Shown piece by piece: positions 8,601-17,299 of a stretch of DNA of 64,000 bases. Source of the DNA: Pseudomonas reinekei (GTDB lineage Bacteria; Pseudomonadota; Gammaproteobacteria; Pseudomonadales; Pseudomonadaceae); assembly GCF_001945365.1 (NCBI RefSeq), contig NZ_MSTQ01000001.1, positions 528,224 through 592,223 of the forward strand. The letters run 5' to 3'. Each line of letters begins with the position of its first letter. Positions within the stretch are counted from its first letter, which is position 1. A program made the translations under genes and the position numbers. The notes below the pieces were generated by a model. That model ran no database searches and had not been told where the DNA came from. It saw nothing but the letters and a program-made list of their open reading frames with translations.

Positions 8601-8636
8601 AAAACCCGCGAACCATTACTGGTCCAGCGGGTTTTT
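8601..8636. terminator. Bidirectional rho-independent terminator
   Basis: AAAACCCGC (8601-8609) pairs with GCGGGTTTT (8627-8635), with an inner ACCA/TGGT pairing. There is an A-run on one side and a T-run on the other, so it can stop both the type VI module and the convergent mqo gene. Confidence 0.85.
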
Positions 8637-8688
8637 CATATCAAAGCCAAGTAATTGAACACCTCACCGTCACCGGCGCGGCATCCTT

Positions 8689-10335
8689 TTACAAAGCCAT
8701 ATCAGTCGCAGCATTTTCCTTCGGTGCTTTCGGCGCTTCAGCTGGCGCAGTCACCGGTGCAGTTGCCTGACCAATCGCCGGTGGCGGGGTCAGTTCCAGC
8801 ACCTTGGCGGTGTAGGCCCATTCCTGCGCAACCTTTTCAGGATTGCCGTTCAGCTGGGTGCCATAGCTCGGCACGATCTGGTGCAGTTTTTCCTGCCAGG
8901 CCGGGGTGGCGACCTTGTCCTTGAAGACTTTCTGCAGCACGGTCAGCATGATCGGCGCAGCGGTCGAAGCACCTGGGGACGCGCCCAGCAGGCCGGCGAT
9001 GGAGCCGTCTTGCGAAGCGACGATTTCAGTGCCCAGCTTCAGCACGCCACCGGCGGCTTCATCACGCTTGATGATCTGCACGCGCTGGCCCGCTTGCCAC
9101 AGACGCCAGTCTTCAGCCTTGGCGTTGGGGAAATATTCTTTCAGGGCGTTGAGGCGGTCTTCGTCAGACAGCATCAGTTGACCGGCGAGGTACTCGACCA
9201 GCGGGTATTCCTTGATGCCAACCTTGGTCATCGGCCACACGTTGTGCGTGGTGGTGGTGGTCAGCAGGTCCAGGTACGAACCTTCTTTCAGGAACTTGGT
9301 GCTGAAGGTCGCGAATGGGCCAAACAGGATCACGCGTTTGCCGTCCAGCACGCGGGTGTCCAGGTGTGGCACCGACATCGGCGGTGCACCCACCGAAGCT
9401 TTACCGTAGGCCTTGGCCAGGTGTTGCTCGGCGATGGTCGGATTTTCGGTCACAAGGAACGAACCGCCAACCGGGAAGCCTGCGTATTCCTTGGCTTCAG
9501 GAATGCCGGACTTCTGCAGCAGGTGCAAGGCACCGCCACCGGCGCCGATGAACACGAACTTGGCGTCGGTTTCGGACTTGGTGCCGTCTTTCAGGTTTTT
9601 GTAGCTGACGCGCCAGGTGCCGTCATCATTCCTGGTGATGTCCTGCACTTCGCTGGACAGCTTCAAGTCGAATTTCGGCGTGGTTTGCAGGTGCGCAACG
9701 AACTGGCGGGTGATTTCGCCAAAGTTCACGTCGGTACCGATCGGTGACCAGGTGGCCGCGATTTTCTGGTTCGGGTCACGCCCTTCCATCATCAGCGGGA
9801 CCCACTTCTTGATCAAGGCCGGGTCTTCGGAATACTGCATGCCGGCGAACAGCGGGCTCGCTTGCAGGGCTTCGTAGCGCTTTTTCAGGAACTTGATGTT
9901 GTCATCGCCCCACACGAAGCTCATGTGCGGTGTGGAGTTGATGAACGAGCGCGGGTTTTTCAGCACGCCTTGCTGAACCTGCCAGGCCCAGAACTGACGG
10001 GAGATCTGGAAAGCTTCGTTGATTTCAACAGCTTTCGGGATCGAGACGTTGCCTTTGTCGTCTTCCGGGGTGTAGTTCAGCTCGGCCAGGGCGGAGTGAC
10101 CGGTACCGGCGTTGTTCCAGCCGTTGGAGCTTTCCAGGGCGACGCCGTCAAGACGCTCGATCATTTCCATCGAGGTGCCGGGTTCCAGCTCATTGAGCCA
10201 CACGCCGAGGGTCGCGCTCATGATGCCGCCGCCAATTAGCAGCACATCGACTTTCTTGGCTTCTTCAGCTTGCGCCGACGTCATCCCCAACGACAAAGCC
10301 AACCCCAGCAGGGCTGTGTTTACTTTTTTAAACAT
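8689..10335 (-). CDS. mqo: Malate:quinone oxidoreductase
   Basis: A 548-residue FAD enzyme that oxidises malate to oxaloacetate and passes electrons to quinone, the membrane-linked alternative to malate dehydrogenase. Motifs: [16 protein letters not shown] (FAD Rossmann loop, residues about 28-43), [55 protein letters not shown] and [13 protein letters not shown] near the C-terminus. An N-terminal segment ending [10 protein letters not shown] resembles a signal or membrane-targeting sequence, as in some pseudomonad Mqo proteins. The C-terminal tail is Pro/Ala-rich ([13 protein letters not shown]). The ATG at 10335 is preferred over the GTG at 10344. Confidence 0.93.
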   Translation of the reverse strand: MFKKVNTALLGLALSLGMTSAQAEEAKKVDVLLIGGGIMSATLGVWLNELEPGTSMEMIERLDGVALESSNGWNNAGTGHSALAELNYTPEDDKGNVSIPKAVEINEAFQISRQFWAWQVQQGVLKNPRSFINSTPHMSFVWGDDNIKFLKKRYEALQASPLFAGMQYSEDPALIKKWVPLMMEGRDPNQKIAATWSPIGTDVNFGEITRQFVAHLQTTPKFDLKLSSEVQDITRNDDGTWRVSYKNLKDGTKSETDAKFVFIGAGGGALHLLQKSGIPEAKEYAGFPVGGSFLVTENPTIAEQHLAKAYGKASVGAPPMSVPHLDTRVLDGKRVILFGPFATFSTKFLKEGSYLDLLTTTTTHNVWPMTKVGIKEYPLVEYLAGQLMLSDEDRLNALKEYFPNAKAEDWRLWQAGQRVQIIKRDEAAGGVLKLGTEIVASQDGSIAGLLGASPGASTAAPIMLTVLQKVFKDKVATPAWQEKLHQIVPSYGTQLNGNPEKVAQEWAYTAKVLELTPPPAIGQATAPVTAPAEAPKAPKENAATDMAL

Positions 10336-10700
10336 CTGTAGCACCTATGATAAAACGCCATCCGCCCTTCCATCCTCGCGCACACGGCCCATGTTTCACG
10401 GCAGATCATGGGTGCGGCACAGCAGGATTACAGGGTGGGCACACAAGGCCGACATAACTGCATCGACCCCAGTTATATGTCCCTACTGAACTGACTTCTT
10501 ATCTTTTTTGGCTTCAGCTGCTTGAGCGACAGTGATTCTGTTCGCCTGTCTCGCGGACAGGCAAACTGAATAGGTCAAACCAAGTTGCGCCAAGAATATC
10601 ACGACATGGCTAACCCGCGCGTCTGTTCCCGACTCGTTAGTCCGGATAGACGCGGTGGGAGCTCTATACTGATCCTGTTTGCCTCAATGGGTGCATTGTC
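10336..10700. other. Divergent intergenic region of mqo and ilvD
   Basis: 365 bases between two divergent genes. It holds a 7-bp hairpin GCCTGTC-TCGCG-GACAGGC (10544-10562) and an ATAACTG/CAGTTAT dyad around 10450-10475. Promoters for both genes must lie here, but no clear -35/-10 pair can be assigned by eye. No ORF looks real. Confidence 0.4.
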
Positions 10701-12383
10701 ATGAGCGATACAGACTATCTGCGCAAATATTCCTCCCAAGTAATCGACGGCATCGAAGCCGCGCCTGCGCGAGCCATGCTACGCGCCGTGGGTTTCACCG
10801 ATGACGACTTCAAGAAGCCGCAGATCGGTATTGCCTCGACTTGGGCGATGGTGACGCCGTGCAACATGCACATCGACAAGCTCGCGCTGGAAGTGGAAAA
10901 AGGCGCGAACGCTGCCGGTGCCAAAGGCGTGATTTTCAACACCATCACCATCTCTGACGGCATCGCCAACGGTACGGAAGGCATGAAGTATTCGCTGGTG
11001 TCCCGCGAGGTCATTGCCGATTCCATCGAGGTCGTGGTCGGTTGCGAGGGCTTCGACGGATTGGTGACCGTGGGCGGATGCGACAAGAACATGCCGGGCT
11101 GCCTGATCGGCATGGCGCGGCTCAATCGGCCGTCGATCTTCGTCTATGGCGGCACCATCCGCCCGGGCGCCGGCCACACCGACATCATTTCCGTGTTTGA
11201 GGCCGTCGGCCAGCATGCCCGCGGCGACATCAGCGAAATCCAGGTCAAGCAGATCGAAGACGTGGCGATCCCCGGCCCCGGTTCCTGCGGCGGCATGTAC
11301 ACCGCCAATACCATGGCCTCGGCCATCGAAGCGCTGGGCATGAGCCTGCCGGGTTCCAGCTCCCAGGACGCTGTCGGCGGTGACAAAGCCTCAGACAGTT
11401 ATCGCGCTGGCCAGCAGGTCATGGAACTGCTCAAGCTCGATTTGAAACCCCGGGACATCATGACCCGAAAGGCCTTCGAGAACGCCATCCGCGTGGTGAT
11501 CGCCCTCGCCGGCTCAACCAATGCCGTGCTGCATTTACTGGCCATGGCCAATGCGGTGGATGTCGTGTTGACCCTTGATGACTTTATCGAGCTGGGCAAG
11601 ATTTCCCCGGTGGTGGCCGACCTGCGCCCCAGCGGCAAATACATGATGAGCGAGCTGGTGGCCATCGGCGGCATCCAGCCCTTGATGAAACGCATGCTGG
11701 CGGCCGGTATGTTGCACGGCGACGTCATGACCGTCACCGGCAAGACCCTCGCCGAAAACCTGGAAAACGTACCCGACTACCCCGAAGGCCAGGACGTGAT
11801 CCTGCCCTTCGACCGGCCGATCAAAAAGGACTCGCACCTGGTGGTGCTGCACGGCAACCTCTCACCCACCGGCGCGGTCGCCAAGATCACCGGCAAGGAA
11901 GGCTTGCGCTTTGAAGGCACGGCCCGGGTCTATCACGGTGAGGAAGGCGCGCTGGCCGGCATTCTCAACGGTGAAGTGCAGCCCGGCGAAGTGATCGTGA
12001 TCCGCTATGAAGGCCCCAAGGGCGGGCCGGGCATGCGCGAGATGCTTTCACCGACGTCGGCGGTGATGGGCAAGGGATTGGGCAAGGATGTGGCGCTGAT
12101 CACTGATGGGCGTTTTTCCGGTGGCTCCCACGGATTCGTGGTCGGGCACATTACGCCTGAGGCCTTTGAGGGCGGGCCGATTGCGTTGATCGAGAATGGC
12201 GACAGGATCACCATCGACGCCGAAACCCGGCAGATCACGGTCGACGTGTCCGATGCCGAACTGGCCTCGCGCAAATCGCGCTGGGTGCGGCCGGAAGCGA
12301 AGTACAAGCGCGGGGTGTTGGCCAAGTATGCGAAGACCGTGTCCAGTGCTTCGGAGGGGGCAGTAACCGATAAGTATCTTTGA
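10701..12383 (+). CDS. ilvD: Dihydroxy-acid dehydratase
   Basis: A 560-residue IlvD/Edd-family iron-sulfur dehydratase, acting on 2,3-dihydroxy-isovalerate or -methylvalerate in valine and isoleucine synthesis. Cluster cysteines lie in TPCNMHIDKLA, GGCDKNMPGCLIG and GPGSCGGMYTANTMASA. GRFSGGSHGFVVGHI-type sequence near the C-terminus is the family signature. The length fits the short, 560-residue class rather than the roughly 615-residue E. coli class. A sugar-acid dehydratase of the same family sits at 30.4 kb; this one keeps the IlvD-type ISDGIANGTEGMKYSLVSRE motif. Single gene ending before a REPIN. Confidence 0.9.
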   Translation: MSDTDYLRKYSSQVIDGIEAAPARAMLRAVGFTDDDFKKPQIGIASTWAMVTPCNMHIDKLALEVEKGANAAGAKGVIFNTITISDGIANGTEGMKYSLVSREVIADSIEVVVGCEGFDGLVTVGGCDKNMPGCLIGMARLNRPSIFVYGGTIRPGAGHTDIISVFEAVGQHARGDISEIQVKQIEDVAIPGPGSCGGMYTANTMASAIEALGMSLPGSSSQDAVGGDKASDSYRAGQQVMELLKLDLKPRDIMTRKAFENAIRVVIALAGSTNAVLHLLAMANAVDVVLTLDDFIELGKISPVVADLRPSGKYMMSELVAIGGIQPLMKRMLAAGMLHGDVMTVTGKTLAENLENVPDYPEGQDVILPFDRPIKKDSHLVVLHGNLSPTGAVAKITGKEGLRFEGTARVYHGEEGALAGILNGEVQPGEVIVIRYEGPKGGPGMREMLSPTSAVMGKGLGKDVALITDGRFSGGSHGFVVGHITPEAFEGGPIALIENGDRITIDAETRQITVDVSDAELASRKSRWVRPEAKYKRGVLAKYAKTVSSASEGAVTDKYL

Positions 12384-12415
12384 CCGGTCGTTCTATGGTG
12401 TCCGGTCTGACGCTA

Positions 12416-12483
12416 TCGCGAGCAGGCTCGCTCCCACAGTGGTCCGGCGTACACCAGACATGTGGGAGCGAGCCTGCTCGCGA
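12416..12483. repeat. REPIN
   Basis: Inverted REP copies at 12416-12437 and 12462-12483, with the same core as the pair at 3441-3534 and a 24-base spacer. It sits between ilvD and the chemoreceptor remnant. Confidence 0.9.
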
Positions 12484-12520
12484 AGGGGCCTTTATAGGCA
12501 ATGCAACATGAAGGGATCTA

Positions 12521-12706
12521 TCAAAGGCGGAAACGATCCACCGTCTGCGACAACTGCCCCGCCAGGCTCGACAACTCATCTGTCGTCGTCGCCGTCTGCC
12601 CGATCACCTTGCTATTGCCTTCGGACATCCCGGCAATCATCTCCACCTGATGGGCGATTTCGTTGCTGGCCAGGCTTTGTTCGCCGGCACCCGCAGCACT
12701 GCATGC
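12521..12706 (-). pseudogene. Methyl-accepting chemotaxis protein, C-terminal remnant
   Basis: About 60 codons reading GEQSLASNEIAHQVEMIAG, then IGQTATTTDELSSLAGQLSQ and VDRFRL before TGA. This is the end of the signalling domain of a chemoreceptor (a Q/E-rich coiled-coil with the usual LSQTVDRFRL-type end). There is no start, HAMP or sensor domain upstream; the frame is lost near 12706. It is therefore a remnant of a deleted gene, now lying between REPs and an NTF2-like gene. Confidence 0.8.
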
Positions 12707-12857
12707 CAAAATGAGGGTTCAAAAAGAAGTCTTGGCCGTTCGACAGAAAAACCTTTAGCGAACGTCGCTTTTTTCATCAGCCTCATGCTAGGTTGTACGA
12801 CGACTGACGAACATCTGATCCATCGTCAATCCCCCCTACAACAATAAGGAAACGCCC

Positions 12858-13289
12858 ATGAAAAAAGCCAAAGTGTTGATCGGTTTTATATGCCTGTTCA
12901 GTGGCTACGTCGCCGCCTCAACTTCCTCCCCTGACAAAGATGTGGCGCAAGCCGTCGATCATCTGACCGACGCCATGCTGCACAAGAACATCATGCAGCT
13001 TCAGACATTGACCGCCGAGAACCTGACCTATGGGCATTCCAGCGGCAAGATCCAGAACAAGAAGGAATTCATCGCCGACATCGAAACCGGCAAAAGCGCG
13101 TTCAAGACCCTTGAGATGCAGAACCAGACCATCACCATTTCCGGCGATGTCGCGCTGGTCCGCCATCACTTCTCGGCTCAGGCCTTGAAGGGTACGGAAG
13201 TGGTTCCCACCGAGATCGAAAACTTTCAGATCTGGCAGAAACAAGGTGGGAAATGGTTACTCGTAGGACGACAAGCCTTCAAATTCTGA
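12858..13289 (+). CDS. NTF2-like (SnoaL/DUF4440) exported protein
   Basis: A 143-residue protein with a signal peptide (MKKAKVLIGFICLFSGYVAA) and an NTF2-like cone domain: VDHLTDAMLHKNIMQLQTL, NLTYGHSSGKIQNKKEFI, ALVRHHFSAQALKG and a final WQKQGGKWLLVGRQAFKF strand. This fold binds small molecules or acts as a ketosteroid-isomerase-like enzyme; no catalytic residues can be assigned. It is probably periplasmic. The start follows AAGGAAA. Confidence 0.75.
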   Translation: MKKAKVLIGFICLFSGYVAASTSSPDKDVAQAVDHLTDAMLHKNIMQLQTLTAENLTYGHSSGKIQNKKEFIADIETGKSAFKTLEMQNQTITISGDVALVRHHFSAQALKGTEVVPTEIENFQIWQKQGGKWLLVGRQAFKF

Positions 13290-13335
13290 CGCTGGTTTAA
13301 GTGAGAAATGAACGACTTCTAACTGCACCGAACCT

Positions 13336-13363
13336 GTGGCGAGGGAGCTTGCTCCCTAGCCAC
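13336..13363. repeat. REP-like palindrome
   Basis: GTGGCGAGGGAGC-TT-GCTCCCTAGCCAC, near-perfect inverted repeat. It belongs to a second REP class (GGCGAGGGAGCTTGCTCCC) also present at 16797-16824, distinct from the GCGAGCAGGCTCGC class. Confidence 0.8.
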
Positions 13364-13374
13364 AAGGTCAGATT

Positions 13375-13752
13375 TCAGGCCACGCCGACCTCTACCCTGC
13401 CCTCATTCAACCGCACTGGCCAAACCCGCAAGCGCTGTTGCGGATACTCCAGGCAACTGCCGTCTTCCAGGCGGAAATGCTGTTTGTAGATCGGCGACGC
13501 GACGACCAGTTCCCCCTTGATGCTGCCGACCAGCCCGCGCCCGATGACATTGGCTCCGGATTGCGGGTCATGGTTGTCGATGGCGTAGAGGTTTTTGCCC
13601 TCCGCGCCCGGCAGGTAAAACAGCGCCACTTGCGCGCCGTCGAGCCACACCACCACACCGGAATCGCTCACCAGATCCTGCTGGCTGCACACCGATTGCC
13701 AAACGTCGATATTTTCCAAAGGTACAGCGCGCTGCGTATTGGACAGGCTCAT
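13375..13752 (-). CDS. nirD: Assimilatory nitrite reductase small subunit
   Basis: A 125-residue Rieske-like NirD subunit; its ATG overlaps the nirB stop by one base (TGATG), so it is coupled to nirB. The fold is recognised from VWLDGAQVALFYLPGAEG, YAIDNHDPQSGANVIGRG and the closing YPQQRLRVWPVRLNEGRVEV. The two Cys-His pairs of true Rieske proteins are absent, as usual for NirD, so it is likely structural and does not bind a cluster. Together with NirB it reduces nitrite to ammonium with NADH in the cytoplasm. Confidence 0.92.
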   Translation of the reverse strand: MSLSNTQRAVPLENIDVWQSVCSQQDLVSDSGVVVWLDGAQVALFYLPGAEGKNLYAIDNHDPQSGANVIGRGLVGSIKGELVVASPIYKQHFRLEDGSCLEYPQQRLRVWPVRLNEGRVEVGVA

Positions 13753-16313
13753 CAGACAGTCTCCTCGGTGACAGGGATAAGGTTGAGTTCGGCGGCCATG
13801 ATCGGGCGCCGCTGACCGCGTTCCTGGACAAAGTGGATGTCCGGGTCCGGGCGTTTGTCGTTGACGAAGGTGCGGAAGCGCTTGAGTTTTTCCGGGTCTT
13901 TGAGGGCGTTGGCCCATTCGCATTCGTAGCGGTTGACCACCAGTTGCATCTGCGACTCGAGTTCGGCACCCAGGCCGAGGCTGTCGTGGATGATCACGTC
14001 CTTTAGGTAGTCCAGACCGCCCTCCAGGCTTTCGCGCCACACCGAGGTACGCTGCAGTTTGTCGGCGGTGCGGATGTAGAACATCAGGAAGCGGTCGATG
14101 TAGCGGATCAGGGTCGCATCGTCCAGATCGGTGGCGAACAACTCGGCGTGGCGCGGGCGCATGCCGCCGTTGCCGGCGATGTAGAGGTTCCAGCCTTTTT
14201 CGGTGGCGATCACGCCCACGTCTTTGCTCTGCGCTTCGGCGCATTCACGGGTGCAACCGGACACCGCGAACTTGAGCTTGTGCGGCGAACGCAGGCCCTT
14301 GTAGCGGTCTTCGATGGTCAGGGCCATTTGCACGCTGTCCTGCACGCCGTAACGGCACCAGGTGCTGCCGACGCAGGACTTCACCGTTCGGGTCGATTTG
14401 CCGTAGGCATGCCCGGTTTCGAAACCGGCTTCGATCAGTTCGGCCCAGATGTCTGGCAGTTCATGCAACTGCGCGCCGAACAGGTCGATGCGCTGGCCGC
14501 CAGTGATTTTGGTGTAGAGGTCGTATTTCTTCGCTACGACGCCGATGGCGATCAGTTTGTCGGCAGTGATTTCGCCACCGGGAATGCGCGGCACCACGGA
14601 GTACGTGCCGTTTTTCTGCATGTTGGCCATGAAGGTGTCGTTGGTGTCCTGCAATGGCACCAGTGACGGGTCCATGATCGGCTGGTTCCAGCACGACGCC
14701 AGGATCGAACCCACCGCCGGTTTGCACACGTCGCAACCGGTGTGACCCTTGCCATGTTTGGCCAGCAGTTCTTCAAAGGTGATCACCCCTTCTACCCGCA
14801 CCAGCGCATACAGTTCCTGACGGGTGTAGGCGAAGTGTTCGCACAGGCTCTTGTCGACACTGACACCACGGGCGATCAGTTCGTGCTCGAACACTTGCTT
14901 GAGCAACCCGGCGCAACCACCACAACCGGTACAGGCCTTGGTCTGCGACTTGAGCAGGCCGAGGTCGGTGCAGCCGCCGTCGATGGCCGCGCAGATGGCG
15001 CCCTTGGTCACGTTGTGACACGAGCAGATCGTCGCCGCCTCCGGCAAGACGCCCGGGCCGAGGGTTGGCGCGCCTTCGGACGACGGCAGGATCAGGGCGG
15101 CCGGTTCCGACGGCAAGGCAATCGCGTTCTGCATGTATTGCAGCAGCGTGTCGTAATAACTGTTGTCGCCGATCAGCACGGCGCCAAGCACGTGCGTGCC
15201 GCTGGCATCGACCACCAGGCGCCGGTAGCTGGCGGTGGTTTCGTCGATGAACTGATAGCTGCGCGCGCCCGGCGTGTTGGCATGGGCATCGCCGATGGAG
15301 CCGACGTCGACACCCAACAGTTTGAGCTTGGTCGACATGTCGGCGCCCCGAAACGGCTCGGCGGCGTCATCGCACAAACGGGCGGCGACACTGCGGGCCA
15401 TCTGGTAGCCCGGCGCAACCAGGCCGAACAAACTGCCATTCCACGAAGCGCACTCGCCGATGGCGTAGATGTTCGGGTCGCAGCTCAGGCACGTATCATC
15501 GATCACCACGCCACCGCGCGGGCCGATCTCCAGTGCGCATTGGCGCGCCAGCGCGTCTTGCGCACGGATCCCGGCAGAGAACACGATCAAATCGGTTTCG
15601 AGGAATTCGTCGTTGGCGAAATTCATCCGGTAGCGATACTGCTCCCCGGCGCTGATCGATTGCGTGGCGCGGGACAGGTGCACACCGACGCCCAACCGTT
15701 CAATCTGAGCCTTGAGCGACAGGCCGCCCAGTTCATCGAGTTGAACCGGCATCAGGCGCGGCGCGAATTCCACCACGTGTGCTTCAAGGCCCAGGCTTTT
15801 CAGGGCATTGGCCGCTTCCAGGCCGAGCAAGCCGCCGCCGACCACCACACCGCGCCTGGCGTTCGCCGCTGCAGCACGGATGGCGTCGAGGTCTTCGAGG
15901 GTGCGGTACACCAGACGCGAATCCCCTTCGGCGCCTTCGATCGGCGGCACAAACGGATAGGAACCAGTGGCCAGGACCAGTTTGTCGTAGGCCACGCAGC
16001 CTTGCGCGGTGATCACCTGGCGACGGGCGCGATCGATCTCCAGCACCGGCACACCCAGGTGCAGCGTGACGCCCGGCGTCTGGTACAACGCCGCGTCACT
16101 CAGGGCCAGCGATTCGGCATCGCGACCGGAAAAATACTCGGACAGATGCACGCGGTCGTAGGCTCGCATCGGTTCTTCGCTGAAAACGTGTACGCGATAG
16201 CGCTCAAGGGCCCCACGCTCGATCAACTGCTCGACACAATGATGTCCGACCATGCCATTGCCGATCACGATCAGCGTTTGATGCTTGTTCAACGCGGCTA
16301 CATTGGAATTCAT
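13752..16313 (-). CDS. nirB: Assimilatory nitrite reductase large subunit
   Basis: An 853-residue NADH-dependent nitrite reductase. Domains in order: FAD/NAD pyridine nucleotide oxidoreductase (LIVIGNGMVGHHCVEQL near residue 14; RRGVVVGGGLLGLEAANAL near 150); BFD-like [2Fe-2S] domain (TICSCHNVTKG, then CTGCGGC); a second such segment around GHTGCDVCKPAVG; and the siroheme/[4Fe-4S] domain with VGSTWCRYGVQDS and SGCTRECAEAQ. The start at MNSNVAALNK is preferred; the upstream in-frame stretch is the untranslated leader holding the terminator at 16351-16387. Control is read from the leader: sigma-54 promoter, terminator and NtrC-like site. Confidence 0.93.
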   Translation of the reverse strand: MNSNVAALNKHQTLIVIGNGMVGHHCVEQLIERGALERYRVHVFSEEPMRAYDRVHLSEYFSGRDAESLALSDAALYQTPGVTLHLGVPVLEIDRARRQVITAQGCVAYDKLVLATGSYPFVPPIEGAEGDSRLVYRTLEDLDAIRAAAANARRGVVVGGGLLGLEAANALKSLGLEAHVVEFAPRLMPVQLDELGGLSLKAQIERLGVGVHLSRATQSISAGEQYRYRMNFANDEFLETDLIVFSAGIRAQDALARQCALEIGPRGGVVIDDTCLSCDPNIYAIGECASWNGSLFGLVAPGYQMARSVAARLCDDAAEPFRGADMSTKLKLLGVDVGSIGDAHANTPGARSYQFIDETTASYRRLVVDASGTHVLGAVLIGDNSYYDTLLQYMQNAIALPSEPAALILPSSEGAPTLGPGVLPEAATICSCHNVTKGAICAAIDGGCTDLGLLKSQTKACTGCGGCAGLLKQVFEHELIARGVSVDKSLCEHFAYTRQELYALVRVEGVITFEELLAKHGKGHTGCDVCKPAVGSILASCWNQPIMDPSLVPLQDTNDTFMANMQKNGTYSVVPRIPGGEITADKLIAIGVVAKKYDLYTKITGGQRIDLFGAQLHELPDIWAELIEAGFETGHAYGKSTRTVKSCVGSTWCRYGVQDSVQMALTIEDRYKGLRSPHKLKFAVSGCTRECAEAQSKDVGVIATEKGWNLYIAGNGGMRPRHAELFATDLDDATLIRYIDRFLMFYIRTADKLQRTSVWRESLEGGLDYLKDVIIHDSLGLGAELESQMQLVVNRYECEWANALKDPEKLKRFRTFVNDKRPDPDIHFVQERGQRRPIMAAELNLIPVTEETV

Positions 16314-16350
16314 AAACGACCCTGCCCAAAGCCCATCACGGTTCAAAAAG

Positions 16351-16387
16351 CAAAAAAAAACGCCTGAAACCTTGCGGTTCCAGGCGT
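16351..16387 (-). terminator. Leader terminator (attenuator) of nirBD
   Basis: On the minus strand, ACGCCTGGAACC-GCAA-GGTTTCAGGCGT (11 of 12 pairs) is followed by nine T residues, ending 38 bases before the nirB start. A strong terminator inside a leader, downstream of the promoter, implies regulated antitermination. In other proteobacteria NasT (ANTAR protein) does this for nitrate genes. Confidence 0.85.
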
Positions 16388-16445
16388 CTTTGCCTGTTCT
16401 TTTGCGGTGTTGAAACCAGACGGCCATGCCTGATCCACCGATAGT

Positions 16446-16490
16446 GCCCACGACCTGCACGGTTGATCGATCGTCGTTGACCGAGTGGGC
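16446..16490 (-). promoter_or_regulatory. Upstream hairpin in nirBD leader
   Basis: GCCCAC (16446-16451) pairs with GTGGGC (16485-16490), with an inner CGGT/ACCG pairing. It lies between the sigma-54 promoter and the leader terminator, where a NasT recognition or antiterminator stem would be expected. A conserved ANTAR hexaloop was not clearly seen. Confidence 0.45.
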
Positions 16491-16525
16491 GGCTGATCTT
16501 TTCCAGATAGCGCTGAGGGGGTTAA

Positions 16526-16541
16526 TGCAGTGTTTGTGCCA
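16526..16541 (-). promoter_or_regulatory. Sigma-54 (-24/-12) promoter of nirBD
   Basis: On the minus strand TGGCACAAACACTGCA has GG and GC separated by exactly ten bases, matching the RpoN consensus TGGCAC-N5-TTGC. Transcription would begin about 12 bases on, giving a leader of roughly 200 bases. Confidence 0.8.
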
Positions 16542-16661
16542 GTCGAACGCAGGCACTGTAAACATCCGCGCCAAGCCTTGCAGGTAAGGCTTTTGGCGAA
16601 GCACGTGGGGTCGTCAGCGGTTGATGTCGCAGGCGGCAATGGTTTCGAAAACCGCTTCCCA

Positions 16662-16675
16662 CTGGTGCACGTTGC
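16662..16675. promoter_or_regulatory. NtrC-like upstream activator site for nirBD
   Basis: CTGGTGCACGTTGC lies about 125 bases upstream of the nirBD sigma-54 promoter. TGGTGCA is the NtrC half site, and nearly the same string occurs before the nitrate reductase promoter (40403-40417). Confidence 0.55.
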
Positions 16676-16708
16676 CGGACATCGCGCTTTAAAAGTGCGC
16701 AAAAAACC

Positions 16709-16824
16709 GTGGGGAGCCAGCCTGCTGGCGATGGCGGATATTACGGCGGACCGGGTACTGGATCAGGTGGATACACTTGGGTGGACACAGTCCAGCGTGG
16801 CGAGGGAGCTTGCTCCCTCGCCAC
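16709..16824. repeat. Two REP-like sequences
   Basis: A degenerate REP at 16709-16731 (GTGGGGAGCCAGCCTGCTGGCGAT) and a perfect palindrome at 16797-16824, GTGGCGAGGGAGC-TT-GCTCCCTCGCCAC. They occupy the region between the nirBD promoter and the YbdD-like gene. Confidence 0.75.
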
Positions 16825-16856
16825 AGGTTTTTGGGTGTCAGTTGTGCATATTCAGT

Positions 16857-17057
16857 TCAGCAACACCGCGTATTACATTTGCCACGGCCAAAACGCGCTT
16901 CCTGGCGCTCCCGGAAGAACGCCTCATAACTCATCACCGGCTCGCCCGGTTGCTTGATCGCCATTTGCGCAACGTAGTTGTCGTAATCGGGCATGCCCAC
17001 CATCGAACGTCCGCTCTGACTTAAGAAACGCGCGGCTTGCTGCAGTTTACGGAACAT
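16857..17057 (-). CDS. YbdD/YjiX family small protein
   Basis: A 66-residue protein: MFRKLQQAARFLSQSGRSM, GMPDYDNYVAQM and SYEAFFRERQEARFG are the family signature (PDYDNYV and FFRERQEARY). It ends in RCC. Relatives are usually encoded next to the carbon-starvation or pyruvate transporter cstA; no cstA is adjacent here, so this copy is solitary. An in-frame ATG further upstream (17101) would extend it, but the start at 17057 matches family length. The function is unknown, probably linked to pyruvate or amino-acid uptake. Confidence 0.85.
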   Translation of the reverse strand: MFRKLQQAARFLSQSGRSMVGMPDYDNYVAQMAIKQPGEPVMSYEAFFRERQEARFGRGKCNTRCC

Positions 17058-17299
17058 GGCAATGCTCTCTTCAAGGTATTGGACGACCCTATCAAAACCC
17101 ATGTTTGTATCTGCAATGTGTCGAGGCGCAGGGGCTTTGTAATTTCCTGTAATCCGAAGACCGCGACCTTTTGGCGCATGACCGGCTGGCCATCGATTGA
17201 GCGCCAATGGGCAACAGTTTGTTAACATCCCTGCGCTTTTTTTCGTCTGATCCGTCAGGCACTGTGTCCCATCTGTCGCTACACAGGATGTTTTTTTCC

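Noticed and set aside
14742..16367. Long plus-strand ORF opposite nirB
   Set aside because: Antisense to the well-supported nirB; low-complexity, His/Gln/Ala-rich product typical of shadow frames.
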